NCBI RefSeq assembly: GCF_041381155.1
Contig: NC_091137.1
Location: 20,195,655-20,259,654 of the forward strand
Source of the DNA: Argopecten irradians
Taxonomy: Eukaryota > Mollusca > Bivalvia > Pectinida > Pectinidae
Direction: 5' to 3'
Length of the DNA stretch: 64,000 bases
In this document: positions 59,901 through 64,000 of the stretch, in pieces
Layout: every line of letters begins with the position of its first letter
Numbering within the stretch: position 1 is the stretch's first letter
The notes under the pieces: generated by a model
The model's database searches: none
What the model saw: only the letters and a program-made list of their open reading frames with translations
What the model was told of the DNA's origin: nothing
Program-made: the position numbers and the translations under genes

Positions 59901-62900
59901 TGTGGAGACTTATGTGTATGAAAAAAAAACAGGAAAAATTGCAAAAAATGAAAACCTAAAAATAGCAAAAGGTACTACTAGACCATAAAATGAATGTGTC
60001 TATGAAGTGGAAATATCTCTGCTGGTTTTAGAGTTATGCTCCGGAAATGAACCTGCTACAAAAATATGATATTTTCAGCAATGTTTCTATGGTTTACAGA
60101 CCATAATGTGTCTATGAAGTTTCATGGAAATATCTCTGCTGGTTTTAGAAAAACGATTCTTACACAAAAATCTGCCATTTTCAGCAATGTTTCCATGGTT
60201 ACAGAAAACAGTACAAAAAGTGAAAACCTTGAAATAGCAAAAGGCACTACTAGACCATAAGAACTAATGTGTCTATGGAGTTCCGTGCATATACCTCAAC
60301 CAGTTTTCCAGTTATGCTGGGGAAACGATCCTGTACAAAAATTGATATTTTAGATGTTTCCATGGCTCCGAAAGGTACAAAAAATGAAAACCTAAAAATA
60401 GCAAAAGGCACTACTAGACCATCTATGAAGTTTCATGGAAATATCCTGCTTGTTTTAGAGTTGTGCTCCGGAAACGATTCTTACACAAAAATCTGCCATT
60501 TTCCATGGTTACAATGTTTCCATGGTTACAGAAAAAGTACAAAAAGTGCAAACCTTAAAATAGCAAAAGGCACTACTAGACCATAAGGCCAATGTGTCTA
60601 TGAAGTTTTGTGTGGAAATATCTTTTCTGGTTTTAGAGTTATGCTCCGGAAACGAACCTGGTACAAAAATATGATATTTTCAGCAATATTTCCATGGTTA
60701 CGGAAAAAATGCAAAAAATGAAAACCTAAAAATAGCAAAAGGCACTACTAGACTATAAGACCAATGTGTCTATGAAGTTTCATGGAAATATCTCTACTGG
60801 TTTTAGAGTTATGCTCCGGAAACCATTCGTACGGACGGACGGACGGACGGACGGACGGACGGAACCCATTTGTATATCCCCCGCCAACTTCGTTGGGCGG
60901 GGGATAATTAAAACTGGGGCAATATTCAAAATTCTTCCAAACAGAAATACAGATAAAGAATCAATTTTGATTTGCATTATATTGCCATACTAAATGAAAG
61001 TATAACAGCTAATTAACTTATGTTATGATGAGAACTTAGTGCATTCATTATACGTTTATAGCAAATCTTCCTTAGTTAATTAGTGTTGAGATGAGAAATA
61101 ACTTTTCGATATTAAAGGTTATGATCAGAGATTACATAAATAATGATATTTAGTACATCACTTGATAATAACTAGGAACGCGATTGGAAAACAGCCATGG
61201 TCTATTTTGCGACAGTTCCCTGTCCTTCTTGACTAGAGAAGACTATACCTGACTACAAGAGCTATAGCAAAGTATATTCCCACGGGAATGAGCACGCGAC
61301 CAAATATATGACGTCATAATAATGTCATGTGACGTATTATTATGGCCCTTTCTCGGGAACTGTTCTACTATATAGTGTTGTCTGGCAATGTATTTTGACA
61401 AGGGGACTATACCTTGCCAGACAACACTATAGGAAAAATGTTCCCGAGGGAAAGGGCTTTAATAGAATGATAGATTTGTGTATACCGTATGTAGCTATTG
61501 TAGCTGTTTTATTACGTAGTATCATTTGAGTCTGCCATTTCTCAGTTGATAGTTTGATTTAAATGTACCTTTCTCAATTGAGGATAGCGGTCAGTTCGTG
61601 TATCATACAACATCTTGCAGTTGAGTGTCTTTGCATCCCAAAGTTCCAAGATGGAGGACCCGCGTAAGATGATCCAAACACCGAACTGTCCCTCTATTAG
61701 GGACAAGATGTGGTCATATGGGTTGACAGATACTGTGAAATTGTCCATCGTGTCCAAAGTCCTGTAAAATACAATAGTTTGACCTCATGTTTTAAAAAAT
61801 GTCCATCACAAGTTATCCCCCCTTACATACTTTTGCATCACCTTGCTATATAGAATTTTCTGTATGTACCAATTGACCCTATAAGCAACAGGATACTTAG
61901 AAAATAAAGAGGACTGTTCAGGGGACCAGGGATATTATTTTGGTATAACCATAGTTTGTACATTGTCTACACACATTACAAACAACTATAAGAACCTTGA
62001 TAGAGAATGAAAAGTACAACCATATTCAACTCAATAAGCACCTCCATTCCTGTAAATGCCCCACTATCTTTTTGAGGCCCCAATTTCCCTGAATTCGAAC
62101 TAAATGCAGAGTGAAAATATGAAAACCTTAGGTTCTTTATTTGATTTCTTTTTGCAAATCAATTTATAGCATATTTTGTGCACTAATTTTTTTTAAAGGC
62201 TTGTGTTTGCGCTTCCTTATATTTTTTCCTTTTTTTAAGTGCACGGGGCACTTATTGGATTTAATATGGTATGTGCATTATAACTTATGAATTGGTCAAT
62301 ACCTGGCATGTATGATGCTCACTGTGTTACCACTGGCTGTCCACAAGTGGTCTCCTAGCAACAGAAGACAAGAGATGGGAGCTTGACCAATCGGGATGTA
62401 CATGATATCACTGTCAGGGATCGTCTTCTCCAGGTTACTTTGCTACTCAACAAATAACAAAGATAAACAGTGAATTAACATTTAATATGATCAATTAAAT
62501 TAAAAACAAATTATTATAATCCATTCTAATTACTCTATTCCAACCAGTACATATGACACATACACACTCAATGTAAGAAAAGATAATGAGGTCAACTAAT
62601 ATTTAAGCCAAATAAAAACTCTAATTAATGGCGAGAATTTCACAAAAGTACCTCAAACTTTAGTTACCACACATAAACAACTTATATGTTTTGTTATTCA
62701 GTAATGCTGAGCTTGACTTTGACCTTTGAAATCAGACCTAAAAAGTAATCTTTTTTAAAAGGATATTCAAGAAAGGTTAAAAGTCTTAGCTTAATTAGCC
62801 AAAGAGAACTTGAAATGGAAATTAAAGCTTTACTTGAAGTTATAGTAACCATGGCCTGCGACCTTAAGCTCAAAAGTAAATTGCAAGCAATTATGACCGG

Positions 62901-63719
62901 CCCTCGTGGCTGGTCATAGCACTTGCATAATCATACATAATGATTATGCTTAGTTTACACTAAAAATATAATGTCCAATCCGTACTGTCCAGTTCCTCAT
63001 GATTTAATACTTATGGTTCCACAATTTTATAATCATCAGCATCTCCACATTCACCAATTGCACTCCATGTTTATATATATATATATTCCAATGGTCTTAC
63101 TAAAAACCTTTTGTCACTTCTAGAACTTCTCAAACTACTAGTCTCTCTGGTAACTGTATTTTGGCTCTAAGACTTACTATACAAGTCCCTGCAACACCTG
63201 GTAGAAGACACCCTAATCAGACTCCCTAATGATCTCTAGGTTTTTGCCTGACAGGCCTAGTCTGGTGTTTTCTGATACATACTTTATCCTAATTATATTA
63301 ATGAAACACATACAGTACACAAACCTAAATAAAGGTTGCAAATTAAAAGATTAACTTAATCTTCTTTCTTATGATGTAGAAAAATATATAGAACTATTAT
63401 TAATTACAAATGTTTACATTAGAAATACCTGACTTTCACACACTAAACATTACTGTAAAAGCTATACAGCTTCCAAAAAACTATACTGCCTATAGGAATT
63501 GTAACGTCAGTATATCAAAAATACACATCTTGCTGTAATCCAATGCTTAAGTAAATTACAGTTATTCACTATTATAATTCTGTTACTTAATACTTGTTTT
63601 AAATATAAAACAAACACATTTATTTTAGCTCTTACTGAGAACACTGCTATCATGTGGTCACCACGGGGGTCAACCCTTCCCTTCAGCCAGGGGGGGTCAC
63701 TGACACAGCATGGTCCCCT
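56745..63719 (-). CDS. C-terminal part of a large WD40/beta-propeller protein with Ser-rich insertion (partial)
   Basis: The minus-strand exons are 63719-63636 (tentative), 62442-62303, 61761-61569, 59756-57472, 57195-57108 and 56903-56745 (TAA). Phases join cleanly (0, 2, 0, 2, 0). Propeller-type strands include ISCLLLLGDHLWTASGNTV, GVWIILRGSSILELWDAKT and CVWVGTGEGNLIIYEV. A polar, Ser-rich stretch of ~700 residues follows with repeated RxNSLDG and RRxS-like sites, then VLLSFSGCYGDDEAVLKW, which looks like a final propeller strand, and a Ser-rich C-terminus. This blade style (VW(V)xxRxxSxxxLxDAxT...VWVGTGxG) is known from JIP3/4, ARHGEF10/17 and LRRK-type propellers; I cannot decide among these. 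The 5' part of the gene is outside the window. Confidence 0.75.
57108..57195 (-). CDS. Penultimate exon of the WD40 protein
   Basis: Acceptor GTTTTATAG|CTGTAATGG, donor CAATGAG|GTAAAG, 88 bp. Encodes (S)CNGSPVLLSFSGCYGDDE, AVLKWRQDPNE, in phase with both neighbours. Confidence 0.85.
57472..59756 (-). CDS. Large exon of the WD40 protein (propeller edge plus Ser-rich region)
   Basis: Acceptor TTGTTGTAG|GAGGATGAG; starts EDETYFNRARITAVADIG, then CVWVGTGEGNLIIYEV, then ~700 residues of low-complexity polar sequence (SPKKKILRG, RRNNSKTKHRSRKDSHK, SRQNSLDGRQISLSEFG). Ends KPVRSFLKT plus AG at the donor AACAAG|GTAATA. The open frame runs only three bases past this donor to a TAA at 57468-57470, which I interpret as intronic because two good coding exons follow in phase. 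Confidence 0.9.
59860..60910 (+). mobile_element. Hairpin-ended tandem-repeat element, third family (~165-bp units), intronic
   Basis: About five units carry gtctatgaagtttcatgg, aaatatctctgctggtttta, atgctccggaaacga, catggttacagaaaa and atagcaaaaggcactacta. They end in (ACGG)n at 60834-60863, a short spacer and a strong hairpin TATCCCCCGCCAAC-TTC-GTTGGGCGGGGGATA at 60875-60906. The left edge near 59860 has a matching gatcccccgcca. Lies in the intron upstream of the large WD40 exon. Non-coding. Confidence 0.8.
61345..61457. mobile_element. Foldback element in a WD40 gene intron
   Basis: gccctttctcgggaac...tatagtgttgtctggcaa (61345-61387) is mirrored by ttgccagacaacactata...gttcccgagggaaagggc (61413-61457) around a ~25-bp loop, with a few mismatches. 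MITE-like; no clear target duplication. Confidence 0.75.
61569..61761 (-). CDS. Propeller exon of the WD40 protein
   Basis: Acceptor TATTTTACAG|GACTTTGG, donor TTGAGAAAG|GTACAT. Encodes TLDTMDNFTVSVNPYDHI, GVWIILRGSSILELWDAKT and YDTRTDRYPQLRK, joining EDETYFN of the next exon. Confidence 0.85.
62303..62442 (-). CDS. Propeller exon of the WD40 protein
   Basis: Acceptor TTGAGTAG|CAAAGT, donor CATGCCAG|GTATTG. Encodes QSNLEKTIPDSDIMYIPIG, ISCLLLLGDHLWTASGNTV, SIIHA plus a split Arg codon. Confidence 0.82.
62443..63635. other. Intron of the WD40 gene
   Basis: AT-rich; short TA microsatellite near 63073-63084. No further exon recognised. Confidence 0.4.
63636..63719 (-). CDS. Possible further upstream exon of the WD40 protein
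   Basis: An 84-bp, 28-codon open segment (CCVSDPPWLKGRVDPRGDH, MIAVFS) with donor TTCTCA|GTAAGA and a weak acceptor AGGATAG. It joins the next exon in phase. No recognisable motif, so tentative. Confidence 0.4.
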
Positions 63720-64000
63720 CTATCCTGACACTACACAGTGGACAGTCTAACCACTCTTTATCTATATGTATAGATATAATTACTGTGTCCTAATTTAACC
63801 TAATGCTATCTGGTCATATACGCCATTACACCATTTAAATTTGTTCCACAAATTTGCTTTATATGTACATAATATTTGTAAAATATCATTTCTATTTTAT
63901 CTGTTTCTCACTCTTGCATTCCAATTCTCAACATAATATATAATCATGTATAATAATTTCATAAGTATATTGTATAGACATGCAAAAATTAACTCATTTT

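Overview
The window is animal nuclear DNA that is dense in repeats. It has spliced genes with GT-AG introns, a Tc1-type transposon, a jockey/CR1-like non-LTR retrotransposon, tRNA-derived SINEs and several tandem-repeat elements of the kind I associate with bivalve molluscs (pearl-like elements with ~150-175 bp unit cores). A marine bivalve is the most likely source. That is an inference from repeat style and gene content; I could not compare it with any database.

Three host genes can be supported. (1) + strand, 5904-8508: a three-exon gene for a 58-residue Lys/Ala-rich protein resembling a histone H1 tail, with CCAAT-type motifs upstream and a polyadenylation signal at 8863. (2) - strand, 45432 down to 29714: PRPF38B, a spliceosomal factor, in six recognisable exons ending in an RS domain. 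The early exons carry many small insertions that look like unpolished long-read errors. (3) - strand, 63719 down to 56745: the C-terminal end of a large WD40/beta-propeller protein. It has a ~700-residue Ser-rich segment, and its true last two exons lie beyond an intronic stop codon.

The most unusual signal is in PRPF38B. Two large minisatellites (about 118 units of ~63 bp, and about 37 units of 65 bp) each abut an exon edge, and each unit repeats that edge's splice site. The first repeats the 5' splice site (AG|GTAGAT). The second repeats the 3' splice site plus the first 18 nt of the exon, followed in many units by GTATGT, so each unit looks like an in-frame 18-nt micro-exon cassette.

Layout: 1-2850, Tc1-like copy inside a region bracketed by inverted copies of a 15-bp motif; 3120-3345, CpG-rich minisatellite; 5000-8900, H1-like gene; 9190-18650, mobile-element graveyard with nested insertions, including a 2.2-kb element with ~235-bp inverted termini, CACTGTG ends and a 5-bp target duplication (Transib/RAG-like hallmarks) and two foldback elements with 9-bp duplications (Mutator-like hallmarks); 19830-23215, 5'-truncated LINE; 24609-26222, clean copy of a hairpin-ended 155-bp tandem-repeat element; 29700-45430, PRPF38B with its arrays; 46570-48430, C-rich tract and another hairpin-ended tandem element; 51640-54740, 37-bp minisatellite; 56745-63719, WD40 gene with a further hairpin-ended tandem element and a foldback element in its introns.
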